DNA of 58,858 bases from Caulobacter vibrioides OR37 (GCF_000372645.1 NZ_APMP01000028.1:1-58858), one strand, 5' to 3'. Positions 10,179-19,986 are shown, counted from the stretch's first letter. The notes: generated by a model from the letters alone, not told the origin. Program-made: numbers and translations.

Positions 10179-12998
10179 TCAATAGCGATACTTGAAGCCG
10201 GCGAAATAGCTCCTGCCGCCGCCGACGCTGTTGTAGATGGCGTTGGTGACGCCCGTGGTCATGGTCGTGTAGCTGTCGGTCAGGTTCCGAGCCTCGAACG
10301 TCAGCTGCAGGTCGCGCCGCACCCGCCAGTTGGCCTGCAGGTCCAGTTGGTCGCTGGCCTTGATCCACTGGTCGCCGGCGGGCGTGGTCCCGAACGTCGT
10401 GGTGAAGGCCCGGCCGCGGACGCGATAGTCCAGGTGCAGGTCCAGCCGTCCGAGGTCGTAGCTGAGGCCGACATTGCCCATGTACTTGGGCTGGTTGCGC
10501 AGCGAGTTGATGCTGCGGACCGTCCCGTCGGTGAGGACCACCGACCAGCGGCTGTCCAGCCAGGTGTAGTTGGCGGTCAGGCCGAGGCGCTTGAGCGGGC
10601 CCGGCAGGAACTCCAGCCGCCGCTTGGCGAACGACGCCTCGACGCCCGTCACCCGGGCGCTGCCGCTGTTCAGGGGCGTGGTCCGCGTCAGGATCACGGC
10701 GCCGCTGGCGTCCAGCGTTACGGTCTTCTCGTTGAAGGTCTCGTGGTCGAGATCCTTGTGGAACGCCGCCAGCGAGACGTAGCCGTCCTTCAGATAGTAT
10801 TCGAGGCTGGCGTCGTAGTTGGTCGACAGGCGCGGGCCCAGCTGCGCGTTCGAGCCGCTGATCACCGGATTGCCGTTGGCGTCCACGCCCACCGTCCGGC
10901 CCGGCGCGATATCGGCGAAGTCTGGTCGGCCGATCGTCTTGGTGAAGGCCAGCTTCAGCTTCAGGCGCGGCGTCAGGTCATAGCTGCCCTGGATGTTGGG
11001 CATCCAATTGCCATAGCGGTTCGTGCGATGCGACGGGGTGGAGACTCCGCCTACCGTGTCGCCGGTGTCGTCCACGTCGTGCGTCGTCTCGTAGCGAACG
11101 CCGGCGATCACCCGATAGCGATCACCGCTGAGATAGGCCTCGGCGTGGCCGGCCGCGACGTCCTCGACCAGGGCGTAGTCCGACGCCGGGGCGAGGTCGG
11201 TCGTCTTGATCCCGTTAGCGTAGACATAGGTCCAGAACCGGTCCCAGTTCATCTTGATCGCGGCGTTGCCGGCCATGGTCGCGCCGGGATCGATCACGTC
11301 CGACAGGCGCAGCGTCGTTCCCTTGGGCAACAGATAGTTGTCCTGGTTCTGGTCGTAGCGGCGATCCAGCCGCGTCCAGCTGGCGCCGGCGGCGAAGCCG
11401 AACCCACGAGCGTCGGCGAAGGTGTTCTGGCTGTAGTCGACCCTGAGCGCCGTGACCTTGTCCCTCAGGTTCTGGTCGCGAACATAGGACGCCGTGGTGT
11501 TGCGGTTGACCCAGTTGGTCGGGTCGGCGTAGGCGGCCGGGTTGTCGTAGCGGATCGTCGGCAGGTCGCCGTTCAGGTCGTAGTGGCCCGACAGGTTGCT
11601 GAACTGAAACGTCTCCGGGTAACGGGTGATCAGGTCGTTTCGGAAGTCCGTATAGTTGCCCCGCACCGTCAGGACGCCGCCGGCGCCGATCTGGTAGTCC
11701 ACCCCGCCGCCCAGCATCTTGGCCTTGCGGTTGCCGTCGTAGTCGTACTCCTTGGTCTGGCCGACCGCCTTGTTGAAGTCGGCCGCGCCGTCGCTGAAGT
11801 TCGTCGTGCGCCCGTTGGTCTGGTAGATGTAAGTGCCTTCACGTTGCAGATACTGGCGGCGCTTGTCGTCGATCACCGTCCCCGACAGGAAAGCGTAGAG
11901 GCCGTCGTTCTTGCGCAGCTCGACCTTGGCGTAGCCGACCAGGTTCTTGACGTCCTTGTCGTAGGCGCTGTCGGCATAGACGTTGCTGTTGTTGACCAGG
12001 TCGGCGCCGTTCACCTGCGTATAGGCGTCCACCCCGCCGTACTTGTCGGCGTTGCGCATTCGCTGGGCGTTGAAACCGACAACCACGCCGTACTGGCGAT
12101 CGGGGCCGAAGGTGGCCTTGCCCGCGCCGTACAGGCGCATCGACGGCCCCGAGGCGACAGCGCCCTCCTGGTCGAAACGGCCGACGCGCCCGCCCAGCGA
12201 CAGATAGGGCCGGCCGCCGCCGTCGAACGCCCGCAGGGTGCGCAGCGAGATGTGCCCGCCGACCGAATTGCCGTCCTGATCGGGCGTCACGGTCTTGTAG
12301 ACGCTGGTTTCCTTGACCATCGAGGATGGAAAGACGCCGATCTGGGCCCCGCGGTTGTTCTGGCTGCTGAACCAGATCGGATTGCCGTCGATGTCGATGC
12401 TGTTGTAGCGGGAATCGAAAGCCCGGATCGAGACATAGCCGCCGTCGCTGGTGCCGTAATACTTGTCGGCGCTGACGCCGACCACGCGGTCCAAGGCCTC
12501 GGGCAGCGTGGTGTCGGGCGTGTTTTCGATGTCGGCGACGGTCACCGAATCCGAAATCCCCGACGTGAAGCGCTTGATCTGGTCGCGCGGCGTCTCGACG
12601 GAGCGGCGGCCGATCACCACGACACCGCCGATGTCGGCGACATCTTCGCCCGATCGGGCGTCGGCGCCCGGCGTCGCCAGGGCGCGGATGATGAAGCCGC
12701 CGGTCGCGGAGCCCTCGAAGGTCAGTCCCGAGCCGGCCAGCAGCCGGCGCAGGGCTTCCTCGTTCAGGTACTGGCCCTTCAGCGGCGGCGCGCTCTTGCC
12801 GCGCACCAGCTTGGGATCGAACACGATGTCCTTGCCGCTCTGCAGGGCGAAGGCGCGGAGGGCCGGGCCCAGCGGCTGCTGCGCGATCTCGAAGGCGCGC
12901 GCCTGGACCTGGGCGTGGGCGGAAGGCGCCGACAGACCGACGGCGAAAGCCGAGACGCCCGCCAGGGCGGCGGACAAGAATTTGTACTGCATGATCAT
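10179..12998 (-). CDS. TonB-dependent receptor with N-terminal STN signalling domain
   Basis: Predicted 939-residue outer-membrane receptor. A signal peptide (LSAALAGVSAFAVGLSAPSAHA) is followed by an STN domain at about residues 32-106 (FEIAQQPLGPALRAFALQSG ... LLAGSGLTF), the part that contacts a FecR anti-sigma factor. The plug follows, with ENTPDTTLPEALDRVVGVSA and SIRAFDSRYNSIDIDGNPI, resembling the large Xanthomonas/Caulobacter receptor class. Then comes the barrel, ending FAGFKYRY. ATG codons at 12998 and 12992 share GGAGACGGGG upstream. The gene lies 63 bp downstream of fecR and 10 bp before phospholipase C, so transport, signalling and lipid hydrolysis are probably coupled. Ligand unknown; a phospholipid head-group product is my inference. 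Confidence 0.9.
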   Translation of the reverse strand: MIMQYKFLSAALAGVSAFAVGLSAPSAHAQVQARAFEIAQQPLGPALRAFALQSGKDIVFDPKLVRGKSAPPLKGQYLNEEALRRLLAGSGLTFEGSATGGFIIRALATPGADARSGEDVADIGGVVVIGRRSVETPRDQIKRFTSGISDSVTVADIENTPDTTLPEALDRVVGVSADKYYGTSDGGYVSIRAFDSRYNSIDIDGNPIWFSSQNNRGAQIGVFPSSMVKETSVYKTVTPDQDGNSVGGHISLRTLRAFDGGGRPYLSLGGRVGRFDQEGAVASGPSMRLYGAGKATFGPDRQYGVVVGFNAQRMRNADKYGGVDAYTQVNGADLVNNSNVYADSAYDKDVKNLVGYAKVELRKNDGLYAFLSGTVIDDKRRQYLQREGTYIYQTNGRTTNFSDGAADFNKAVGQTKEYDYDGNRKAKMLGGGVDYQIGAGGVLTVRGNYTDFRNDLITRYPETFQFSNLSGHYDLNGDLPTIRYDNPAAYADPTNWVNRNTTASYVRDQNLRDKVTALRVDYSQNTFADARGFGFAAGASWTRLDRRYDQNQDNYLLPKGTTLRLSDVIDPGATMAGNAAIKMNWDRFWTYVYANGIKTTDLAPASDYALVEDVAAGHAEAYLSGDRYRVIAGVRYETTHDVDDTGDTVGGVSTPSHRTNRYGNWMPNIQGSYDLTPRLKLKLAFTKTIGRPDFADIAPGRTVGVDANGNPVISGSNAQLGPRLSTNYDASLEYYLKDGYVSLAAFHKDLDHETFNEKTVTLDASGAVILTRTTPLNSGSARVTGVEASFAKRRLEFLPGPLKRLGLTANYTWLDSRWSVVLTDGTVRSINSLRNQPKYMGNVGLSYDLGRLDLHLDYRVRGRAFTTTFGTTPAGDQWIKASDQLDLQANWRVRRDLQLTFEARNLTDSYTTMTTGVTNAIYNSVGGGRSYFAGFKYRY

Positions 12999-13061
12999 CC
13001 CCGTCTCCGGCCTTTGCCGGCAGCTGGGAAGACGCAGTCCGACGAACCTACCCCTGGAAAC

Positions 13062-14114
13062 TCACCGTGAATTTTTGACGACAGCCGGGGCGTCGGCGGG
13101 GCTCGCCGACGGGACCATGGCCAGGACGATCTGCTCGCCATCGTCCTTGACCACCTTGATGGGAAAGGCGCGGACGACGTCGCTGACCACGTCGCGAGGC
13201 CGCCCGGTATGGAAGACGCCGCTGATGCGGATATCGGCGAGGCGCGGATCAGACAGGACGATGCGCGGACCGCCATAGCGATTCAGTTCGGCGGCGGCGT
13301 CCTCCAGCCGGGTTTCGTCCAGCACCACGCGGCCGTAACGCCAGGCGCTGGATTGGACGACATTGGCCGGCTGCACGACAGGCGGGGTCCGATCGGCGAG
13401 ATCCAGCGCCTCGCCGGCGGTCATGTAGAGCAAAGGCTTTGGCGGCGTCGACGCCGCGCGCGTAGGCAGTAGTGGTTTGTCGGCCGCCTGCTCCACGCCG
13501 CGGAAGATGGCCAGCCGCCCCTCCTCCAGCACCACTTCGGCGCGGTCTCCCATCCGCCGGACCTCGAACGCCGTGCCGACGGCGCGAACCTCGTCGTGAC
13601 CGACGAACACGCGGAACGGGCGGTGACTGTCCTTGGCCACGCGGAAATAAGCCTGTCCCCGCTCAAGATAGACCCGCCGCTCGCCCTGACTGAACCGGGC
13701 GCTGACCTTGGAGTCGGTGTTCATCAGCAGGGTCGAGCCATCGCTGAGCGAGATGGTGCGCAGCTCGCCCGGTACGGTGGCATAGTGTTGCGACAGCCGA
13801 AGACCGCCCGACACGAAAACGACCAGCGCCGCGGCGACGGCCACCCCTCCGATCGACACGCCCCATTTCGCCACCCGCCGACCAAAGCCGGACCACAACG
13901 GCGAGAACTGCAGGATTTCCCGCGCCTCCCGGTCATCGCCCCAGGCCGCCACGGAGTCCCAGATCGCCACGTGGGCCGAGAAGGCCTCGACATTGGCCGC
14001 GTCGGCGTCGAGCCAGGCGCGGAACGCCTCTTGGTCGCTCTGCGTGCGCTGATCCGAGTGCAGACGCACGACCCAGGCCGCCGCTTCCCCTTCTGTGCGC
14101 TCAGCGTCGGTCAT
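13062..14114 (-). CDS. FecR family anti-sigma / signal-transducing protein
   Basis: Predicted 350-residue inner-membrane regulator that links a TonB receptor to an ECF sigma factor. The N-terminal cytoplasmic part has the FecR signature (EAAAWVVRLHSDQRTQSDQ, EAFRAWLDADAANVEAF). One transmembrane segment lies near residues 85-106 (VSIGGVAVAAALVVFVSGGL). The periplasmic FecR domain has LSDGSTLLMNTDSKVSARFS and RVYLERGQAYFRVAKDSHRPF, and the C-terminus has an STN-like fold (LEDAAAELNRYGGPRIVLSD). Its start overlaps the sigma-factor stop by 14 bp, indicating translational coupling. Confidence 0.9.
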   Translation of the reverse strand: MTDAERTEGEAAAWVVRLHSDQRTQSDQEAFRAWLDADAANVEAFSAHVAIWDSVAAWGDDREAREILQFSPLWSGFGRRVAKWGVSIGGVAVAAALVVFVSGGLRLSQHYATVPGELRTISLSDGSTLLMNTDSKVSARFSQGERRVYLERGQAYFRVAKDSHRPFRVFVGHDEVRAVGTAFEVRRMGDRAEVVLEEGRLAIFRGVEQAADKPLLPTRAASTPPKPLLYMTAGEALDLADRTPPVVQPANVVQSSAWRYGRVVLDETRLEDAAAELNRYGGPRIVLSDPRLADIRISGVFHTGRPRDVVSDVVRAFPIKVVKDDGEQIVLAMVPSASPADAPAVVKNSR

Positions 14115-14634
14115 TATCGGGCAGCCGTTGACGAAGGTGACTTAAGGCCTTGCTCATCTCGCGTTCGATGACCTTAACGTTGACGGCGTACCGCGCGGCC
14201 AGCTGGGTATAGGTCAGCCCGTCCAGCCTGTTCAGCAGAAAGATATTGCGGGTTCGCTCGGGCAGTTCGCGCAGCGCCTTGGCGGCCTGCTCCAGCGCCT
14301 CGCGGCCCTCCAGGATCCGCGACGGCGAGCCCTCGGAGCTGACCAGCTGTAGGTCGGCGATCGGATCGTGCATGCCCTCGAAGCGGACGCTGGCGCGCCG
14401 GGCGCGATCGATCAGAACGTGGCGCGCGACCTTGAACAGATAGGCCTCGGAGTTCTCGACACCAGGATCGGCGACGCGAGCCAGGCGCATGAAGACGTCC
14501 TGCACACAGTCCTCGGCCGCCTCTGGCGTCAGCGAACGTCGGGCGAAGAACCGCAGAAGCGGCTGGCGATAGGACAGCGCCAAGCTCGCCAGCGAGGCCG
14601 GATCGACCGCGGCCAGACGCCCTCCCCGCCTCAC
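14101..14634 (-). CDS. ECF sigma factor (FecI-like)
   Basis: Predicted 177-residue extracytoplasmic-function sigma factor. A GTG start at 14634 with GGAGGG six bases upstream is preferred over the upstream in-frame ATG at 14688. Region 2 is visible as LALSYRQPLLRFFARRSLTP ... AEDCVQDVFMRLARV and AYLFKVARHVLIDRARR; region 4 as LRELPERTRNIFLLNRLDGL, TYTQLAARYAVNVKVIER. It is the first gene of the operon with fecR, the STN receptor and phospholipase C and should direct RNA polymerase to that operon when the receptor is occupied. It is divergent from the secreted hydrolase at 14928. Confidence 0.9.
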   Translation of the reverse strand: MRRGGRLAAVDPASLASLALSYRQPLLRFFARRSLTPEAAEDCVQDVFMRLARVADPGVENSEAYLFKVARHVLIDRARRASVRFEGMHDPIADLQLVSSEGSPSRILEGREALEQAAKALRELPERTRNIFLLNRLDGLTYTQLAARYAVNVKVIEREMSKALSHLRQRLPDNDRR

Positions 14635-14927
14635 AACCCGCCCTCCGTCACGTCGCCTCTCTCGGCGCCCCGCCGCAAGTGGACGCACCCAAGGTATGAA
14701 GACGCAGCGTGACGAAAATTCCCCCGCCCCGGTTTGAAACTATTCGTTGATCGCCGCCGCGCCCCTGCCGACGCCGCGCCCCGATCGCGCCCGTCGCCGC
14801 CGTTGGGACCGCTCTGGGAACCGCACTTCCAGCACTTGTTCGGGAAGGCTAACGCTGGGCGAAGGCGCTCTTGCCGTGCGGCCCGACTTGCCCCACGGCT
14901 CGGCGAGAGATGAACCTTGGGGGCTCG

Positions 14928-15977
14928 ATGAAACGTCTGTGGGCGGTCGCAACGGCGATCATGGCTCTGATGGCCGGGAATGAGGCAAGCTGGGCGACGG
15001 AACTCAATCCCGCCTGTCGCGCGCCAGGTCGGCCCGTCAGCGAACAGGGCTTCGTCCAGATCGGCGGCATCCGGCAATGGGTCACGGTGGACGGCCAGGA
15101 TTGCGCCAATCCGGTGGTGCTGATCGTTCACGGCGGACCCGGCAACCCCAACACCCCCTTCGCCCACAATCTATTCGGCGGCTGGGCCAAGGACTTTACC
15201 GTCGTCCAATGGGATCAACGCGGCGCGGGAAAGACTTACGGCGAGAACAAGCCCGCCGAGGATGAGCCCTTGACGATGGCGCGGCTGACCGAAGACGGGG
15301 TCGAGATGGCGCGCTACGCGGCGCAGCGCTTTGGCAAGCGCCAAGTGATCCTGATGGGCGGCTCGTGGGGATCGGCCCTGGCCGTCAACATCGCCATGGC
15401 GCGGCCAGAGCTGTTCAGCGCCTATGTCGGCACGGCCCAGCTGGTAAACTATCAACTGGACATGCAGGCCAGCTACGCCAAGACCCTGGCGTTGGCGAAG
15501 GCCGCGGGCGATGCCGAATCCCTTGCTAAGCTGCAGCCGTTGGGCCCGCCGCCTTGGACGGATCCTCGCGCCTTTGGAATCCTGCGCCGCATCACTCGAA
15601 AGTACGAGGCTCAGGGCGCCGAGGCGCCGCCCAAGGACTGGTTCGCTTTCGGTCCCGGCTACGACACCCCCGCTTACGAGGCCGACTACACAGCGGGCGA
15701 GGACTACTCCTTCCTGAACTTTGTCGGCTTGCACGGCGATGGCATGGGGCCGCGGATCGATCTGCGAAAGCTGGGGACAAGGTTCGCCATGCCAATCTGG
15801 ATTCTACAGGGAGAGGCCGACCTCGTGACGCCTCCCGACGTCTCCAAGCCGTACTTCGACGCAATTGAGGCGCCGCAGAAGACCTGGGTTCTCTTGCCGC
15901 GCACGGGGCACGATCCGAACCGGATCATGATCGACGGGCAGCTGGCGGCGCTGAAGGCGGCGGCGGGGACCCGCTAG
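14928..15977 (+). CDS. Secreted alpha/beta hydrolase, proline iminopeptidase-like (peptidase S33 family)
   Basis: Predicted 349-residue exported hydrolase. The ATG at 14928 starts a signal peptide (MKRLWAVATAIMALMAGNEASWA); an alternative ATG lies at 14910. The oxyanion motif HGGPGNPN and nucleophile elbow MGGSWGSA identify the proline-iminopeptidase-like group. The catalytic triad is probably Ser146, Asp298 (GEADLVTPP) and His328 (TGHDPN). Members cleave N-terminal proline from peptides or hydrolyse small esters; the signal peptide suggests periplasmic action. The gene is divergent from the sigma factor and is followed by the tRNA-Ser on the opposite strand. Substrate uncertain. Confidence 0.85.
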   Translation: MKRLWAVATAIMALMAGNEASWATELNPACRAPGRPVSEQGFVQIGGIRQWVTVDGQDCANPVVLIVHGGPGNPNTPFAHNLFGGWAKDFTVVQWDQRGAGKTYGENKPAEDEPLTMARLTEDGVEMARYAAQRFGKRQVILMGGSWGSALAVNIAMARPELFSAYVGTAQLVNYQLDMQASYAKTLALAKAAGDAESLAKLQPLGPPPWTDPRAFGILRRITRKYEAQGAEAPPKDWFAFGPGYDTPAYEADYTAGEDYSFLNFVGLHGDGMGPRIDLRKLGTRFAMPIWILQGEADLVTPPDVSKPYFDAIEAPQKTWVLLPRTGHDPNRIMIDGQLAALKAAAGTR

Positions 15978-16066
15978 CTAGCGTAGAGCGCAAGTAGGAC
16001 CCAAGGCGGGGCCATATTCCCGATTCCGAGAAAATAAATAAGATAATCAAATATTTAAGAGAGAGG

Positions 16067-16156
16067 TGGCGGTGAGAGAGGGATTCGAACCCTCGATAGA
16101 GTTTCCCCTATACACGCGTTCCAGGCGTGCGCCTTCAACCACTCGGCCACCTCACC
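16067..16156 (-). tRNA. tRNA-Ser (anticodon GGA), CCA encoded
   Basis: On the minus strand the gene starts GGTGAGG at 16156 and ends CTCACC-G-CCA at 16067. The anticodon loop reads CTGGAAC (anticodon GGA, codons UCC/UCU). A long variable arm, typical of serine tRNA, lies between the anticodon stem and the T arm, which contains GGTTCGAATCC. The acceptor stem pairs fully apart from one G-T wobble at position 7. An A/T-rich stretch lies just downstream (about 16031-16060). Confidence 0.96.
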
Positions 16157-16308
16157 AGCGCACTCGGGTCGGAGGTGGTTGAGACCCCCGGCGCGGGAAG
16201 GCGCGCAATATACTCAGGGGCCGGCCGGTAGCAAGCGCGTTCCCGACGAAAGACGCGATACGGGCCATACCGGGGGCCGAACGCGGCCGAACAGGCGGTC
16301 GGGAGGGC

Positions 16309-16953
16309 CTATTCCCGCCCGGCCCGGGGGCCGGCGAGCCCGTTCAGGGCCATCGATTCGATGGCGCCCAGCAGCCGCTCGTTGGTCAGGCCCGGCGTGC
16401 CCGGGGCCCACTTGGTGAGCCAGATCAACATGCCCAGGATCAGCTGGACCACCAGTTCCGGTTCGCACGGCGCCAGCGAGCCGTCGGCCATGCCCTCCTC
16501 CAAAAAGCGCTCCAGGCGCTTGGAGAGACGCGCCGCCCAGGTCTCGATGGCCAGGCGCTGGTCGGGGTCGAGATAGGAGTTGTCGCCGAAATACAGCTGC
16601 GGCCCGTTGTCGACCGCGTCATCGAGCAAGGCCCGCAGGAAGCGGCGCAGCTTGCAGAGCCCCGTGCCGCCGTCGGCGTCGACGCGCAGGAGGAGCGCCT
16701 CGAACCGCTCCAGGGAGCGCTGGTGACCGGCATAGGCCAGGGCCTGCTTGTTGGGGAAGTAGTAGTAGAGCGCGGCGTCCTTCAGATCGAGGGCGGCGGC
16801 GATGTCGGTCATGGTCGCGGCGGCGAAGCCCCTGGCGTTGATGATCTCGATCGCGGCCCGCAGGATCGCCTCGCGTTTCCTGACCGACTTCTCGCTCTGC
16901 GCCAACGGCCTGACGTCGTCCGTCAGGGCCGAGGGGTCGGCACCCTTCGCCAA
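16309..16953 (-). CDS. TetR/AcrR family transcriptional regulator
   Basis: Predicted 214-residue repressor-type regulator. The TetR helix-turn-helix lies near residues 26-72 ([49 protein letters not shown]). The C-terminal ligand-binding part is divergent and gives no clue to the inducer. The start at 16953 is TTG, supported by GGAGGAGAG just upstream; no better ATG is in frame before the domain. It is divergent from the TonB receptor at 17335, which is its most likely target. Confidence 0.88.
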   Translation of the reverse strand: MAKGADPSALTDDVRPLAQSEKSVRKREAILRAAIEIINARGFAAATMTDIAAALDLKDAALYYYFPNKQALAYAGHQRSLERFEALLLRVDADGGTGLCKLRRFLRALLDDAVDNGPQLYFGDNSYLDPDQRLAIETWAARLSKRLERFLEEGMADGSLAPCEPELVVQLILGMLIWLTKWAPGTPGLTNERLLGAIESMALNGLAGPRAGRE

Positions 16954-17334
16954 TCGCGCTCTCTCCTCCGCGCGGCGCGCTCGATTCTGTCGTCGAGCGA
17001 ACGCCGAAATGTGACGCTGATCCGGAACGCGATTTGGATCAATCCGATAAATTCTAACTTGCGCTAAAATATCGAGGTCATATTAAAATCGGCGTAGCCA
17101 CGCGCGGGATGCAAGACCGGGCGTGCTGGGGCGAAAACATGACGCAAAGCGTCTGCACTGAAGGTCTGGCCCAACCGTCCGTCTCGGCTTTCCAGGCCAG
17201 CACGGCGGCGATCCGGCCCCGATCGCCCTTCCCCTACGTCATCACGACCGCCCTTCCCACGGAAGACCCCAGGATTGCTCGAGCTGGGGCGGGAAGAAAC
17301 GCGGCGATCAATAAATATAAACAGGGAGTTAGGT
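16954..17334. promoter_or_regulatory. Divergent promoter region, tetR-like / TonB receptor
   Basis: 381 bp without a convincing gene. Two A/T-rich pockets stand out: around 17034-17092 near the TetR gene and around 17308-17322 just before the receptor ribosome site. I did not find a clear long palindrome for TetR. Confidence 0.35.
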
Positions 17335-19839
17335 ATGAGAAACGTCCACCTGCTGGGGGTGTCGGCCCTGGCGCTCGCCATCGCTTCGCCCGCCTTCGCG
17401 CAACAGAAGGCTGCCGATAACAATTCCATCGAAGAGATCGTCGTCACCGCCACCAAGCGCGAACAGACCCTTCAGGACGTGCCGATCTCGGTGGCCGTCA
17501 CCGGTCAGCAGACGATCGAACGCGCCCAGGTCAAGGACCTGATCGACCTGCAGTCGGTCGTGCCCTCGCTGAAGGTTTCGCAGTTCAACGCCACCGGCCA
17601 GACAAATTTCGTCATCCGCGGCTTCGGCAACGGCAACGGCAACGACGGCATCGAAAGCTCGGTCGGCGTCTTCATCGACGGCGTCTACCGCTCGCGTTCG
17701 GCCGCGGCCCTGGACGACCTTCCCGAGGTCGAGCGCATCGAAGTGCTGCGCGGCCCGCAATCGACCCTGTTCGGCAAGAACGTGTCCGCCGGCGCCATCA
17801 GCATCGTGACCAAGAAGCCCCAGTTCGAGACCGGCGGCAAGGTCGAGGCCACGATGGGCAACTATAACCAGAAGCAGATCAAGGGCACCTTCACCACCCC
17901 GCTCAGCGACACCCTGGCGATCCGCCTGTCGGGCAGCCTGAACAAGCGCGACGGCTTCTTCACCAACGTGATCACCGGCAACGACGTCAACACCCGCGAC
18001 CGCTGGTCGGTGCGCGGCGACGTGCTGTGGGAGCCGACCGACAAGACCTCGGTGCGCATCATCGCCGACTACAACAAGATCAAGGAAACCTGCTGCGCGG
18101 TCGCCCAGATCTACAACGGCCCGGCCACCCAGGCGATCGGCGCGGTGCTGGGCAAGCAGATCGGCAATCCGAACGACATCTTCAGCTACAACGTGGTGTT
18201 CAACACCGACCCGTCGAACGACCTGTCGGGCAAGGGCGTGTCGGGCCAGATCGACCATGACTTCGGCTTCGCCAAGCTGACCTCGATCACCGCCTACCGG
18301 AACCAGAAGAACGCCTCGTTCCAGGACATCGACTTCTCGGGCGCGGATATCTCCAACAACCGCACCGCCAACAACATCAAGACCTTCACCCAGGAAGTCC
18401 GCCTGGCGTCGAACAGCGACGGCCCGCTCAACTGGCTGATCGGCGGCTTCTACGAGCACGAAAAGCTCGATACCGGCCGCACCATCACCTACGGCAAGGA
18501 CATCCGCTCCTACGCCGACGTCCTGTCGGGCGCGGTTCCGGCCACCCTGCTGGGCGCCCTGCCCCCGACGCTGCGCCCGGCCCTGACCGGCAAGTCGAAC
18601 CTCTACGCGCTGGAATTCCTGCAGAGCCTGGCCACGCCGACCCTGGTCAAGCCGGGTTCGACCTACTTCCAGGCGGGCCAAGGCCTGAACGACTACTACA
18701 GCATGACCCAGCGGTCGTATTCGATCTTCGGCCAGGCCGACTACAAGGTCACCGACAAGCTGACGATCACCGGCGGCCTCGCCTATCTGTCGGATGACAA
18801 GAAGGCCAGCTCGAACGTGGTCATGAACGATCCGTTCTCGGCGCTGAACCTGGCCGCCGTGCCGCAGTTCCAGGCGATCGGCCTGCCGGGCAACCTGTAT
18901 CAGGCCCTGGGCGCGCTGCAGTTCTTCTACGCCAATACGACCAACCACGCGCCGGTCAACTTCCCGAACGCCACCGAGTCGGGCGAGCTGAAGGGCGACA
19001 AGGTCACCTACGCGATCCGGGCGGCCTATGACTTCGGTCACCACATCAACGCCTATGTCAGCTACTCCACGGGCTGGAAGGCCGGCGCCTACAACCTGTC
19101 CTCGGACAGCCGTCCGCCGAACGCCAACGGCGTGGGCCGCACCGCCCAGCCGGAAAACGTCGACGTCTACGAACTGGGCGTGAAGACCAGCTTCACCGGC
19201 GGCTACGCGAACGTCGCGGTGTTCAAGCAGTCGATCAAGGGCTTCCAGTCCAACGCCTATACGGGCCTGGGCTACAGCCTGGTCAACGCCGGCGAGGAAT
19301 CGGTCAAGGGCTTCGAGTTCGACAGCGCCTGGCGCCCGATCAGCTGGCTGAACCTGACGGCGGCGGCGACCTATCTCGATCCGGTCTATGACAGCTTCAC
19401 CGGCGCGGCCTGCGTGAACTACGACACCGCCCGCTGCCCGGTGAACCCGGCCACCGGCCTGCGTCCGAACTTCCGCAACCTGACCGGCGACACCCCGGCC
19501 GGCATTCCGAAGTGGACCGTCTCGGGCTCGGCGACGATCAACCACGACTTCGGCAACGACTACTCGGGCTATGCCCGCGTCGAGTACGACTATGTCAGCA
19601 AGACCCAGCTGACCGAGACCGTGCCGCCGAACCTGAACTCGTACAGCCAGAACGTGGTCAACGCCTCCATCGGCGTCACCAACCGCGCCAACCAGATCGA
19701 CATCATGTTCTGGGCGCGCAACCTGACCAAGGACAAGTACCTGATCTCGGCCTTCCCGACCGTGGCCCAGGACGGCAGCTACAGCGGCTATCCGTCCCAG
19801 CCGCGCACCTACGGCGTGACGGTCCGCAAGAGCTTCTAA
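17335..19839 (+). CDS. TonB-dependent outer-membrane receptor
   Basis: Predicted 834-residue receptor. ATG at 17335 follows AGGGAGTTAGGT and opens a signal peptide (LGVSALALAIASPAFA). The TonB box and plug begin with IEEIVVTATKREQTLQDVPI, followed by VIRGFGNG and VERIEVLRGPQSTLFGKN; the barrel ends YGVTVRKSF. No STN domain. It is divergent from a TetR regulator and ends at a strong terminator (19865-19893). Just beyond lies the hexuronate operator in front of the GH2 gene, so this receptor borders the glucuronate locus, but no UxuR-type site was seen in its own promoter. Ligand unknown. Confidence 0.92.
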   Translation: MRNVHLLGVSALALAIASPAFAQQKAADNNSIEEIVVTATKREQTLQDVPISVAVTGQQTIERAQVKDLIDLQSVVPSLKVSQFNATGQTNFVIRGFGNGNGNDGIESSVGVFIDGVYRSRSAAALDDLPEVERIEVLRGPQSTLFGKNVSAGAISIVTKKPQFETGGKVEATMGNYNQKQIKGTFTTPLSDTLAIRLSGSLNKRDGFFTNVITGNDVNTRDRWSVRGDVLWEPTDKTSVRIIADYNKIKETCCAVAQIYNGPATQAIGAVLGKQIGNPNDIFSYNVVFNTDPSNDLSGKGVSGQIDHDFGFAKLTSITAYRNQKNASFQDIDFSGADISNNRTANNIKTFTQEVRLASNSDGPLNWLIGGFYEHEKLDTGRTITYGKDIRSYADVLSGAVPATLLGALPPTLRPALTGKSNLYALEFLQSLATPTLVKPGSTYFQAGQGLNDYYSMTQRSYSIFGQADYKVTDKLTITGGLAYLSDDKKASSNVVMNDPFSALNLAAVPQFQAIGLPGNLYQALGALQFFYANTTNHAPVNFPNATESGELKGDKVTYAIRAAYDFGHHINAYVSYSTGWKAGAYNLSSDSRPPNANGVGRTAQPENVDVYELGVKTSFTGGYANVAVFKQSIKGFQSNAYTGLGYSLVNAGEESVKGFEFDSAWRPISWLNLTAAATYLDPVYDSFTGAACVNYDTARCPVNPATGLRPNFRNLTGDTPAGIPKWTVSGSATINHDFGNDYSGYARVEYDYVSKTQLTETVPPNLNSYSQNVVNASIGVTNRANQIDIMFWARNLTKDKYLISAFPTVAQDGSYSGYPSQPRTYGVTVRKSF

Positions 19840-19864
19840 CGAACTCCAGAGAGATCCCACCTTC

Positions 19865-19893
19865 ACGGCCCGACCTCACGGTCGGGCCGTTTT
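19865..19893 (+). terminator. Rho-independent terminator after TonB receptor
   Basis: An 11-bp perfect stem ACGGCCCGACC (19865-19875) / GGTCGGGCCGT (19880-19890) with loop TCAC and a following T-run. Located 26 bp after the receptor stop. Confidence 0.9.
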
Positions 19894-19900
19894 GTCATCC

Positions 19901-19919
19901 AAATTGGCCTGGCCAATTT
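19901..19919. promoter_or_regulatory. UxuR/ExuR-type operator upstream of GH2 gene
   Basis: AAATTGGCCTGGCCAATTT is a perfect 9-bp inverted repeat around one central base. It is 68 bp before the GH2 start. It closely matches the known enterobacterial hexuronate-regulator site (AAATTGGTATACCAATTT) and the other palindromes in this locus at 27623, 28912, 28956 and 31179. The GntR regulator at 29057 is the likely binder. Confidence 0.75.
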
Positions 19920-19986
19920 TCATTGCGCCCTGACCATACCCGTGCTTCAAAAGCGCCATACAAGCCGAAGGGTGTGGGAGGAAGCG

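Noticed and set aside
10002..13070. 1022-codon open frame antisense to the STN receptor
   Set aside because: A by-product of high GC at third codon positions. The opposite strand encodes a complete receptor with recognisable domains; the antisense translation is a low-complexity Ala/Arg/Val/Gln-rich chain. The same applies to the long antisense frames at 17329-19866, 31566-34244, 42111-44531 and 51445-53715.
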